DNA from: Marinobacter halotolerans
Lineage (GTDB): Bacteria > Pseudomonadota > Gammaproteobacteria > Pseudomonadales > Oleiphilaceae
Direction of reading: 5' to 3'
Length of the DNA: 64,000 nt
NCBI RefSeq assembly: GCF_008795985.1
Contig: NZ_VMHP01000001.1
Span: 186,001 to 250,000 of the forward strand
Shown here in pieces: positions 45,749 through 53,706 of this stretch (the first letter of the stretch is position 1; each line of letters starts with the position of its first letter). The notes under the pieces are model-generated. The model saw only the letters and a list, made by a program, of their open reading frames with translations. It did no database searches and was not told the origin of the DNA. The position numbers were made by a program, and so were the translations under genes.

Positions 45749-46966
45749 ATGGCTCAGAAAGCAGAAAAACTTCAGGCGTTTGTCTGGGAAGGTAAAGACC
45801 GAAAGGGCAACAAGTCCAAGGGCGAGGTGTCGGGAACAAACTTGGCGTTGGTAAAAGCCCAGTTACGAAAACAGGGCATTGTTCCGGATAAAGTCAAGAA
45901 AAAGCCCAAACCCCTGTTCGGTGGTAGCAAGAAAATCACGCCTTTCGACATCGCGATGTTTACACGCCAGATGGCAACGATGATGAAGGCCGGCGTTCCC
46001 TTGGTCCAGAGCTTTGACATTGTCACTGATGGGCTTGAAAACCAGGGTCTGCGAGAGTTGATTTCGGCCGTCAGGAACGACGTGGCTTCAGGCACCAGTT
46101 TTGCGGGTGCACTCAGGCGTCATCCGAAGCACTTTGACGATCTTTACTGCAACCTGGTGGATTCCGGTGAAAAGGCTGGTGCGCTGGAGCAGATGCTGGA
46201 TCGGATTGCGATGTATTTAGAGAAGACAGAAATTCTTAAGAAAAAAGTCAAGAAAGCAATGACTTACCCTATTGCTGTTGTGGTTGTCGCTATTGTCGTG
46301 ACCGCCATTCTGCTGATTAAAGTCGTTCCGCAGTTCGAGAGTCTTTTCCAGGGCTTTGGGGCCGATTTGCCGGTATTTACACAGTTCATTATTGGGATAT
46401 CAGAATGGGTGCAGAAATGGTGGTTCGCAGTTCTTCTGGGCATAGTGGGCTTCATTTTTCTTTTTAAAGAGGCAAAAAAGAAGTCCCAGAAGTTCTCAGA
46501 TCTCGTTGACAAGTATGTACTCAAATTGCCAGTGGTCGGCGAAATTCTGGACAAATCCGCCGTTGCCAAGTTCGGCCGCGTGCTTTCTACCACCTTCGCC
46601 TCGGGCGTTCCTCTCGTGGATGCCCTTGAATCCGTGGCAGGCGCCACCGGTAATGCCATCTATCGCGATGCCGTTATGAAAATCCGTGACGACGTTTCCA
46701 GCGGCACACAGCTTCAGGCCTCCATGAAAACCACCGGCGTTTTCCCGGTTATGGCCGTCCAGCTCACTTCCATCGGTGAGGAGTCCGGTAACCTGGATGA
46801 AATGCTGGAAAAGGTTGCCGACCACTACGAGTCGGTTGTCGACGACATGGTCGACAACCTGACAGCATTGATGGAACCCATGATCATGGCTGTGCTTGGC
46901 GTACTGGTCGGCGGTTTGATCGTGGGCATGTACCTCCCAATCTTCCAGATGGGTCAGGTCGTCTGA
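45749..46966 (+). CDS. pilC: Type IV pilus inner-membrane platform protein PilC
   Basis: Polytopic inner-membrane protein of 405 residues with two GspF/T2SF domains. The N-terminal segment has FVWEGKDRKGNKSKGEVSG. The first domain begins at FTRQMATMMKAGVPLVQSFDI and the second at FGRVLSTTFASGVPLVDALESVAGATGN. Three membrane helices fall near residues 170-195, 220-245 and 375-400. PilC couples the PilB and PilT motors to pilin insertion. Family-typical length and conserved order between pilB and pilD. Confidence 0.96.
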   Translation: MAQKAEKLQAFVWEGKDRKGNKSKGEVSGTNLALVKAQLRKQGIVPDKVKKKPKPLFGGSKKITPFDIAMFTRQMATMMKAGVPLVQSFDIVTDGLENQGLRELISAVRNDVASGTSFAGALRRHPKHFDDLYCNLVDSGEKAGALEQMLDRIAMYLEKTEILKKKVKKAMTYPIAVVVVAIVVTAILLIKVVPQFESLFQGFGADLPVFTQFIIGISEWVQKWWFAVLLGIVGFIFLFKEAKKKSQKFSDLVDKYVLKLPVVGEILDKSAVAKFGRVLSTTFASGVPLVDALESVAGATGNAIYRDAVMKIRDDVSSGTQLQASMKTTGVFPVMAVQLTSIGEESGNLDEMLEKVADHYESVVDDMVDNLTALMEPMIMAVLGVLVGGLIVGMYLPIFQMGQVV

Positions 46967-46970
46967 CGGG

Positions 46971-47846
46971 ATGCCAATGTTCGACACGCTACTCTCAACG
47001 CCGTGGCTTCTGGTCACGGCGGTTGCTTTTGTTTCCCTCTGCGTCGGCAGTTTCCTCAACGTAGTGATCCTGCGTCTGCCCAAAATGATGGAGCAGGACT
47101 GGCGCTGCCAGTGTGAGGAGTTTCTGGAACTGCCAGAGGAGAGCCGCAAGCCGCCTCAAAATGTCACGCTCTCCTCCCCTGCATCCACCTGCCCTTCCTG
47201 CGGCCATAAGATAAAGCCCTGGGAAAATATTCCCGTAATCAGCTACCTGGTCCTCAAGGGCAAGTGCTCCTCCTGCAAGACCGGCATTTCGCCCCGTTAT
47301 CCGATCATTGAGGCCGTCACAGCAATCTTCTCTGTGGTCACCATTCTGGCCATCGGCCCCAGCTATGCCGCGCTCTGGGCGCTGTTACTGGTCTGGACGC
47401 TGATTGGCCTGACGGTGATCGATTTCGACACCCAGCTACTCCCGGACAGTATGACCTTGCCCTTGATGTGGCTTGGCTTGATTCTGAACTATTTCAACAC
47501 TTTCACCGATTTCAACAGCGCTTTCTGGGGCGCGGTAGCCGGCTATCTCGCACTCTGGTCAGTGTATTGGCTGTTCAAGCTGGTGACCGGCAAGGAAGGT
47601 ATGGGGCACGGGGATTTCAAGCTTCTGGCCGCCCTGGGCGCCTGGCTGGGATGGGAGCTATTGCCTGCAGTCATTCTGCTTTCCTCCGTTGTGGGCGCAG
47701 TCGTGGGGATCAGCCTGATTGCCTTCCGCAAGCATGGTCGGGAAGTGCCAATTCCATTTGGCCCCTATCTGGCGGCCGCGGGCCTGCTTTGCCTGTGGTT
47801 CGGGCCGGAGATACTGGCCGCCTGGTATGGCTATCTGGGGCTTTGA
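46971..47846 (+). CDS. pilD: Prepilin peptidase / N-methyltransferase PilD
   Basis: Inner-membrane aspartic peptidase of 291 residues that cleaves and N-methylates prepilins. An N-terminal domain carries GSFLNVVILRLP and two CxxC pairs (CPSCGHKI near residue 74 and CSSCKTG near 97). The catalytic aspartates lie in VIDFDTQLLPD (~149) and GMGHGDFKLLAALGAW (~211). Several membrane helices follow. Its stop overlaps the coaE start by one base (TGATG), so the two are coupled. It serves both pilins of this locus and possibly type II secretion pseudopilins. Confidence 0.96.
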   Translation: MPMFDTLLSTPWLLVTAVAFVSLCVGSFLNVVILRLPKMMEQDWRCQCEEFLELPEESRKPPQNVTLSSPASTCPSCGHKIKPWENIPVISYLVLKGKCSSCKTGISPRYPIIEAVTAIFSVVTILAIGPSYAALWALLLVWTLIGLTVIDFDTQLLPDSMTLPLMWLGLILNYFNTFTDFNSAFWGAVAGYLALWSVYWLFKLVTGKEGMGHGDFKLLAALGAWLGWELLPAVILLSSVVGAVVGISLIAFRKHGREVPIPFGPYLAAAGLLCLWFGPEILAAWYGYLGL

Positions 47847-48466
47847 TGAAAAGAGCGATGAGGGTTGTTGGACTCACCGGCGGTATCGGCTCGGGTAAAT
47901 CTACCGTCGTGCGCCAGTTTGCGGAGCACGGGGTTCACTGGGTAGACGCGGACGACGTGGCCCGGGACGTTGTGGAGCCCGGCAAACCCGCTCTGGCGGC
48001 TATATCAGAACACTTTGGTGGGCATATTCTGCTTGAAGACGGTTCGCTAAACCGGGCGGAACTGCGAACGCTGATTTTTCAGGATGAAAGTGAAAGAAAG
48101 TGGCTCGAACGCCTGCTTCACCCGCTGATCCGGGAAGCCATCATCGCCCGGCTCCATCCCCGGGACTATGAACTGCCCTACACTCTGCTGGTTTCTCCTC
48201 TGCTTCTGGAAACGGACCAGCACCAGCTGGTGGATAAAATTGTCGTGGTGGATGTGCCTGTTGAGGTTCAGATTGAAAGAACCGTGTCCAGGGACGACAA
48301 TACGGCAGATCAGGTGCGCAGAATCATAGAGGCGCAAATGCCCAGGGAAGAGCGCCTGAAGAAAGCGGACTATGTCATCGATAATGCCGCCGGTACTGAA
48401 CAGACGAAAGCCCGGGTGGCAAGCCTTCACGCCCGGTTCATGGACGAGTTTCAACGGACGACCTAA
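47846..48466 (+). CDS. coaE: Dephospho-CoA kinase
   Basis: P-loop kinase of 206 residues that catalyses the last step of coenzyme A synthesis. GLTGGIGSGKSTVV is the Walker A motif; WVDADDVARDVVEPGKPAL, LHPLIREAIIARL and LLLETDQHQLVDKIVVVDVPVEVQIERTVSRDD are family segments. The start ATG at 47846 overlaps the pilD stop; a second ATG at 47858 is also possible. An in-frame extension far upstream into pilD is an artefact. The pilD-coaE pair is widely conserved, but yacG, normally next, is about 4.3 kb downstream here. Confidence 0.95.
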   Translation: MKRAMRVVGLTGGIGSGKSTVVRQFAEHGVHWVDADDVARDVVEPGKPALAAISEHFGGHILLEDGSLNRAELRTLIFQDESERKWLERLLHPLIREAIIARLHPRDYELPYTLLVSPLLLETDQHQLVDKIVVVDVPVEVQIERTVSRDDNTADQVRRIIEAQMPREERLKKADYVIDNAAGTEQTKARVASLHARFMDEFQRTT

Positions 48467-49579
48467 TTGGCATCGAGTGTTTTTACCCCTCGCGCAACCA
48501 TCGCCCTGACTGCCCTTGTCACCCTCGTTATAGCGCTGGGCCCGGCCGCGGCCCGGGGCGACCAGGAGCCTGTCAAAGCGGCCAGCAGCCTGCTGCTTCC
48601 GGAAAATCTTCCGCCTTCGTTCTATAACTTTGAACCCGAGGAATACTGGCGCGAGCCCAGAGATTCCTACTGGATGAGTTTTTCCAACTGGGTGATCCGC
48701 CAGGAAAGAACCCAGGGCCAGCGAATTCAGTCGCTGGGTGAGTGGGCCGACCGCGCGCTATCGGGAAGCCAGCAGGCGTTGCCCAATAATGAAAGCTACC
48801 TGCGCATCGGGTTTGCGACGGAATCGGAATACGGCGACCCGGCGCAGTTTGATCCAGAGGCCCGGTTTCGTCTGGACATCCCCACGGTAGAGCGAAAGCT
48901 TCGGCTGGTGATTGAAAGCGAGAGTGACGAACTGATCCCCATTGCCGAACGCCGCCGGATCCGCCAGCTGACCGCCGATGAACGCAGCGAAACCCAGGCA
49001 ACCGGCGCCTTTCGCCTGCTGTCTAACGTAGGTGATGCCATCAATCTGAGCAATGATGTGGGCGTGCGGTTACGGATTCCGGCCGATGCCTTCTGGCGCG
49101 TAACCGCAGGCAAACAGTGGCAGAGCGCCAGCTCGCCCTGGTCCTTTGCCGTCAAGCAGCGCCTGTACTATTTCCATCAGGATGGCTGGGGCGCGCGTAG
49201 CTCCTTTGGCGCCGGGCGTGATCTTGGTAAAGGCTGGCAGGGGCTGTCGGCTTCCGAAATCGAATGGCTGCACACGGAAAGAAAGTTCGAGTTCTCCCAG
49301 GTTATGGGCGTCTACAAGCGCCTGAACAACCGTGCCACTATCAACCCCAGGGTTGGCATTCTTGGCGAGAGCCAGCCAGGCTGGCGTCACACATCGGTGT
49401 TCGCGGACCTTACCTGGCGCTACCGGCTCCATAGCGACTGGCTTTTCGCCGAGATCATTCCGGCTGTCGAGTTCCCCCGGGAGGAAAGCTTCAAGGATCG
49501 TGGCTCGCTGATCCTGAGGATAGAGCTCTATTTTTCTGGCAGTATTGCCTGGTCCGGCAGTATCGATCGCCCCTATTAA
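48467..49579 (+). CDS. Predicted exported, probably outer-membrane, protein of unknown function
   Basis: Protein of 370 residues from a TTG at 48467 directly after the coaE stop. A hydrophobic N-terminal segment (TIALTALVTLVIALGPAAARG) predicts a signal peptide. The middle and C-terminal parts have many alternating aromatic and charged strands (WRVTAGKQWQSASSPWSFAVKQRLYYFHQDGWG, given here as the region ~205-240; SVFADLTWRYRLHSDWLFAEIIPAVEF near 305-330), in the style of a beta-barrel. It ends SGSIDRPY. I do not recognise a named family with confidence. Neighbours give no pathway link beyond lying in the coaE transcription unit. Confidence 0.75.
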   Translation: MASSVFTPRATIALTALVTLVIALGPAAARGDQEPVKAASSLLLPENLPPSFYNFEPEEYWREPRDSYWMSFSNWVIRQERTQGQRIQSLGEWADRALSGSQQALPNNESYLRIGFATESEYGDPAQFDPEARFRLDIPTVERKLRLVIESESDELIPIAERRRIRQLTADERSETQATGAFRLLSNVGDAINLSNDVGVRLRIPADAFWRVTAGKQWQSASSPWSFAVKQRLYYFHQDGWGARSSFGAGRDLGKGWQGLSASEIEWLHTERKFEFSQVMGVYKRLNNRATINPRVGILGESQPGWRHTSVFADLTWRYRLHSDWLFAEIIPAVEFPREESFKDRGSLILRIELYFSGSIAWSGSIDRPY

Positions 49580-49601
49580 TAACATCTTACGCGACCCTAT
49601 T

Positions 49602-50348
49602 ATGAGCCGACATCCTTCGCGGCCCGCCGCTGAGGCACTGACACTGACGCCCATCGCCACGGCGCGATCCTGCTTCAAAGACAAGTTCGGCGTGCCGCGC
49701 CAGCCAGGCCTGACCCGCCATGCCCATGCCCAGTTGGTGATTGCCGCACCTTTTGACCGTGAAGACGCGTTCAGGGGGCTCGAGACCTGCAGCCATCTGT
49801 GGCTGATTTTCCAGTTCCATGAAGCCGTGCGGGCGGAATGGCGGCCTGTTGTGCGACCGCCCCGTCTGGGGGGCAATCGCAAGATGGGAGTTTTCTCAAG
49901 CCGCTCGCCCTTCCGACCAAACAGCCTGGGGCTGTCTGTAGTGCGCAACCAGGGGCTGGGCCGGGACGAAGGCGGCAATCTGGTGCTGAACATCAGTGAC
50001 CACGATCTGATCGACGGCACGCCGATTCTGGACATAAAACCCTACCTCCCGTTCGCCGACTCGGTTCCGGAAGCCAGCCTGGGCTGGGCGGACTCCGCTC
50101 CCACTGAGAAACTGAACGTGGAATTTCTGCCGGAAGCCGAGCAGCAGCTTGCCGACCTGCCGGCGGAGAAGTACCCGGACCTGAAAGCCCTGATTAACGA
50201 TGTGGTCAGCTACGACCCCCGCCCCTCTTTCCGGCGGGGCCGGGACGAGGAGCGGATATACGGCGCTCACCTGTATGACCTGAATGTTCGCTTCCGCTTT
50301 GTCCAGACGGAATCCATCACACGTGTTCTGGTGCTGACCGTCTGTTAG
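49602..50348 (+). CDS. trmO: tRNA (t6A37) N6-methyltransferase TrmO (TsaA/YaeB)
   Basis: SAM-dependent methyltransferase of 248 residues from the ATG at 49602 that methylates N6-threonylcarbamoyladenosine at position 37 of tRNA-Thr. The TrmO beta-barrel domain shows LTPIATARSCFKDKFGVPRQPGL, LETCSHLWLIFQFHEA, VRPPRLGGNRKMGVFSSRSPFRPNSLGLSVV and ISDHDLIDGTPILDIKPYLPF. The C-terminal domain ends VRFRFVQTESITRVLVLTVC. The reading frame extends to 49545, but that would overlap the upstream gene. Length is near that of E. coli YaeB (235). Independent housekeeping function. Confidence 0.93.
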   Translation: MSRHPSRPAAEALTLTPIATARSCFKDKFGVPRQPGLTRHAHAQLVIAAPFDREDAFRGLETCSHLWLIFQFHEAVRAEWRPVVRPPRLGGNRKMGVFSSRSPFRPNSLGLSVVRNQGLGRDEGGNLVLNISDHDLIDGTPILDIKPYLPFADSVPEASLGWADSAPTEKLNVEFLPEAEQQLADLPAEKYPDLKALINDVVSYDPRPSFRRGRDEERIYGAHLYDLNVRFRFVQTESITRVLVLTVC

Positions 50349-50388
50349 ACTTTGCAACTAGTATATCGACGACACAGGGAAACGTGCC

Positions 50389-52740
50389 TTGCCTCCGATG
50401 CGGTTTAACAGACGAATAGGCGTTCGGCCACTGGCAGCCAGGCTACTGGTGTACGTGCTGCTGTTCAGCGTGCTGCTGTCGCTGGCGGCGACCGGGGTTC
50501 AGATGATTGGGGAGGTTGACCGGCGAACCGCCGAACTGCAAAGCACCCAGGAAAAAGCGGCGGAGTTGGTCGCTGGCAGCATGAGCAACAACCTCTGGCT
50601 GATGAATTATTCCGAAGTGGCCAACAGTCTGGACGATATGCGGGCTATTCCCGCCATCCAGCATGCCCGCATCATCACCGCCAATGGCGAGGAATTCAGC
50701 ACCGGCACCTACCCCGAAGGCCGGGTGATCAGCCAGACCTTCCCCCTGATCTTCAACCGCTCATCCGCGCAGAACCAGCAACCCATGGGGACGCTGACCC
50801 TGACCTCATCCATTGAGACCGTCTATGCGGATATCCTGGACCGGGCGCTGCTGACCCTGCTGTTCCAGTCGCTTTTTGTAATGCTGGGCACCCTGGGCTT
50901 GCTGCTGATCGTAAGATTCACGCTATCCAGGCACCTTGAGACCATCGCCGACTATGCCGCCCGCCTGAATCTGGATGCGCTGATTGAGCCGCTCCAGCTA
51001 AAGCGCAAGCCGCCGAAGCGCAGCGATGAGCTGAGCGAGCTTGAGCAGGCCCTGAACACCATGCGCCTGCAGCTTCTTGAAGACACCCGGTCGCTGCGCC
51101 AGACCTCGGCCCAGTCACAGGATGAACGGGATGAAGCCGTTCGCGCCAATCATGCCAAGAACCAGTTCCTGGCCAACGTCAGCCACGAATTACGCATCCC
51201 TTTGCAGTCAGTGCTGGGCTACGCCAACCTGCTGTCGGACACACCCCTGGATTCCGATCAGAAAGAGTATGTACACACACTGCTGAATGCATCCGAAGGC
51301 CTGTCATCGATCATCAATGATCTGCTGGATATCTCCAGCATGGAAGCCGGCAAGCTGGTTTTGGAGCATATCCCCTTCGATCTGCGGGATACTCTAAATG
51401 ATCTGGTGCACATGCTGGGCGCCCGCGCCCGTGAAAAAGGCCTGGCGCTGGAACTGCGAATCGACGAGGACCTGCCATGGGCCATGGAAGGTGACCCGGT
51501 GCGTCTGCGTCAGGTGCTTCTGAACCTCACCTCCAATGCCATCAAGTTCACGGATTCCGGCCATGTGCTGATCAGCATTGAAGTGCTGGGGCGCCGCGAG
51601 GACAAGGTCCGCCTGAGAATGTCCGTTGAAGATACGGGAGTCGGTATCAGCCCGGAAGACGTCGAACTGGTCTACGAGCCCTATGTGCAGCTTGGCCAAC
51701 GCTTTCAGCGGCAGTTACCGGGCGCAGGGTTGGGCCTGACGATTTCACGCCAGCTGGTGCGCCTGATGGACGGCACGATGGATCTGGAAAGCCGCCCTGG
51801 CGAGGGCTCCACCTTCTGGGTGGAACTGTCACTTACCGTGGCGCCGGAAAGTGGCACCCGGCCCCGGCCGGATACCAGCATGATTCGCGGCAAACGTATT
51901 CTGGTGGTGGACTCTTATGAGCTGTCCCGGAAAATCACCCTGGAAATGCTATCGCGGCACGACCTGGGTATTGAAGCCGTCAAATCCGCAGGGGAAGCGC
52001 TGACATCCCTGAGGCAGGCCGCCGACGCCGGCGCCGCGTTCGATGCCATTGTTCTGGATGGTTTTGTGCCCGATATGGACAGCGATCTTCTATGCCGTCA
52101 GATTCGCGGCAACCCCCAGTGGGAACACACCCGTCTGCTGATTCTGTCGTCAAACCCCCAGCGGGGCGACGCGGAGCATTTCCGGCAGGCCGGCGCCGAC
52201 GCCTTTTTGAGCAAATCGCTGCGGGAATCCTGCCTGACCCCCATCCTTCATCAGCTGTTTGCCGATGCGGCAAAAAAGGAACGGCGCTTTCTTACACGCT
52301 TTTCCCTGCAGACCATCAGTGACGGCAGCCGACGCCAGGAACTGTCCTGCGGGCGCATGAAGGTTCTGCTGGTGGAAGATAACCCTGTTAACCGGACCCT
52401 GACCCAGCGGCTGCTGGAAAAACTGGGTTGCGATGTGATGACCGCAAACGACGGAGAGGCGGCCTCCAGCCTCTGGCAGTGGCATCCGTTCGATCTGATT
52501 TTCATGGACTGCGTGATGCCCCGGGTCGACGGTTTCGAAGCCACGCGACAGTTGCGCCAGTGGGAAAAAGACCAGGGCCGGCGCCCGGTGCCAGTGGTTG
52601 CGCTAACCGCCAGTGCCATGGAAAAAGACGAGGAACTCTGCCGCAAGGCCGGCATGGACTCCTTCGTTGCGAAACCGGTAAACATTGAAATGCTCAGAGC
52701 AGTTCTGGAACAATACTGTAAATCAACGATCCCGTCCTGA
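50389..52740 (+). CDS. Hybrid sensor histidine kinase with two receiver domains
   Basis: Membrane sensor kinase of 783 residues from the TTG at 50389, which has AGGGA eight bases upstream (ATG at 50398 is the alternative). Membrane helices at ~20-40 and ~155-180 enclose a periplasmic sensor of about 115 residues; a HAMP-like linker follows. HisKA carries [12 protein letters not shown] with His near 266 (Ile replaces the common Thr after Arg). The HATPase has [25 protein letters not shown] and [13 protein letters not shown]. Receiver 1 (~505-620) has a single Asp at its start (VVDSYELS) and phospho-Asp near 556 (VLDGF). Receiver 2 (~655-775) is canonical ([15 protein letters not shown] near 706, FVAKPV). 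No HPt domain, so a separate phosphotransfer partner is needed. Signal unknown. Confidence 0.93.
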   Translation: MPPMRFNRRIGVRPLAARLLVYVLLFSVLLSLAATGVQMIGEVDRRTAELQSTQEKAAELVAGSMSNNLWLMNYSEVANSLDDMRAIPAIQHARIITANGEEFSTGTYPEGRVISQTFPLIFNRSSAQNQQPMGTLTLTSSIETVYADILDRALLTLLFQSLFVMLGTLGLLLIVRFTLSRHLETIADYAARLNLDALIEPLQLKRKPPKRSDELSELEQALNTMRLQLLEDTRSLRQTSAQSQDERDEAVRANHAKNQFLANVSHELRIPLQSVLGYANLLSDTPLDSDQKEYVHTLLNASEGLSSIINDLLDISSMEAGKLVLEHIPFDLRDTLNDLVHMLGARAREKGLALELRIDEDLPWAMEGDPVRLRQVLLNLTSNAIKFTDSGHVLISIEVLGRREDKVRLRMSVEDTGVGISPEDVELVYEPYVQLGQRFQRQLPGAGLGLTISRQLVRLMDGTMDLESRPGEGSTFWVELSLTVAPESGTRPRPDTSMIRGKRILVVDSYELSRKITLEMLSRHDLGIEAVKSAGEALTSLRQAADAGAAFDAIVLDGFVPDMDSDLLCRQIRGNPQWEHTRLLILSSNPQRGDAEHFRQAGADAFLSKSLRESCLTPILHQLFADAAKKERRFLTRFSLQTISDGSRRQELSCGRMKVLLVEDNPVNRTLTQRLLEKLGCDVMTANDGEAASSLWQWHPFDLIFMDCVMPRVDGFEATRQLRQWEKDQGRRPVPVVALTASAMEKDEELCRKAGMDSFVAKPVNIEMLRAVLEQYCKSTIPS

Positions 52741-52771
52741 TATACAGAACGCCAACCCAGATAAAGGCTTT

Positions 52772-52960
52772 ATGAAAGTAGACTGCCCCACCTGCAAGAA
52801 AACCGTTGAATGGAACGACAAGAATCCATTCCGCCCCTTCTGTTCCGAGCGCTGCAAGATGATCGATCTGGGTGCCTGGGCCAATGAAGAATACCGGGTG
52901 CCGGCCGAGAATGCCTCGCCGGAAGACCTGGACCAGGGCGGCGAGACCACAAGCCACTGA
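52772..52960 (+). CDS. yacG: DNA gyrase inhibitor YacG, zinc-binding
   Basis: Small protein of 62 residues from the ATG at 52772 (AAAGG four bases upstream); a longer frame to 52685 overlaps the kinase gene and is rejected. Four Cys ligands form the zinc site: CPTC (residues 5 and 8) and CSERC (24 and 28). [13 protein letters not shown] is a conserved YacG segment. YacG binds GyrB and inhibits gyrase. It usually follows pilD-coaE directly; here three genes intervene. Confidence 0.93.
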   Translation: MKVDCPTCKKTVEWNDKNPFRPFCSERCKMIDLGAWANEEYRVPAENASPEDLDQGGETTSH

Positions 52961-53067
52961 ACACACCGAACACCCACAGCCGCCTTAACCCGTTTTAAGT
53001 TGAGCGATTGTTATGGTGGCTTTAAAGTGTCGATGACATTTGCCAATTCCCAATGAAAGGTAGAAGC

Positions 53068-53622
53068 ATGAAAGCGTCTCGTATTCCTTTGATTCTGCTG
53101 GCGCTGACCAGTTCATCTGTGTTCGCTGCTGATGCAGACATCAGCCTGACCAATGAGTCTGCCAAGGGCCAGATCAACTTTTTCCAGACCAATTCCGACA
53201 TGCAGCTGGGCGCCGGTTACACCTACCATGAAGGCAGCCGCCATATCGGCAATATCGATTTTCACGCCCAGGGCCGCACTGCGGTCGGCAACCTGCCGAC
53301 TACCGCCGGCCTGGGGCTTCGGGCGATTGCCTGGGAAGATGATCGTCTGGATGGCGGCGCGGTCGGGCTTGGTGGGTTTGCCACACTCAACATCCCTGAG
53401 GCACCCGGGCTGTCGTTCACTGGCGCCTTGCACTATGCCCCCAGCATCCTGTCTTTCGGCGATTCCGATGATATGACCAGCCTGGAGCTGCGCGCCAATT
53501 ACCGGGTCATCCGCAATGCAGAGCTGTTTGTGGGATACCGGTATCTCAACACAGACTTTGAATTCCGCGGCGATCTCGACCTGGACGAAGGTCCGCTGGC
53601 AGGCATGAAACTCTTCTTCTGA
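53068..53622 (+). CDS. YfaZ-like outer-membrane protein
   Basis: Exported protein of 184 residues from the ATG at 53068, with AAAGG nine bases upstream; an ATG at 53053 lacks a site. Signal peptide MKASRIPLILLALTSSSVFA is followed by DADISLTNESAKGQINFF and amphipathic strands ending in GPLAGMKLFF (C-terminal Phe, as in outer-membrane barrels). GLGLRAIAWEDDRLDGGAVGLGGFA and RVIRNAELFVGYRYLNTDF fit the YfaZ family, whose function is not known. The preceding bases include TTGAGC and TTTAAA about 50 bases upstream, a weak promoter possibility. Probably monocistronic. Confidence 0.82.
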   Translation: MKASRIPLILLALTSSSVFAADADISLTNESAKGQINFFQTNSDMQLGAGYTYHEGSRHIGNIDFHAQGRTAVGNLPTTAGLGLRAIAWEDDRLDGGAVGLGGFATLNIPEAPGLSFTGALHYAPSILSFGDSDDMTSLELRANYRVIRNAELFVGYRYLNTDFEFRGDLDLDEGPLAGMKLFF

Positions 53623-53706
53623 TCCCAAATCGTGCCCTGCCTCACTCTTTGTGACGCGCCCGGTTGATACAATCGGGCGACGTTTCACAAGGATGAAAGA
53701 GCGGGC

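Noticed and set aside
47468..47845. N-terminal extension of CoaE into pilD giving a 332-residue product
   Set aside because: The extension reads pilD in another frame. CoaE family proteins begin at the P-loop, and the ATG at 47846 overlaps the pilD stop in the usual coupled manner.
49070..50035. 321-codon open frame on the minus strand
   Set aside because: It covers the ends of two real plus-strand genes (barrel-like protein and trmO), is full of low-complexity Arg/Pro/Ser sequence, and has no recognisable domain.
53657..53679. CGCCCG...CGGGCG inverted repeat as a terminator after the YfaZ-like gene
   Set aside because: Only a 6-base stem with an 11-base loop and no T run; too weak to call.
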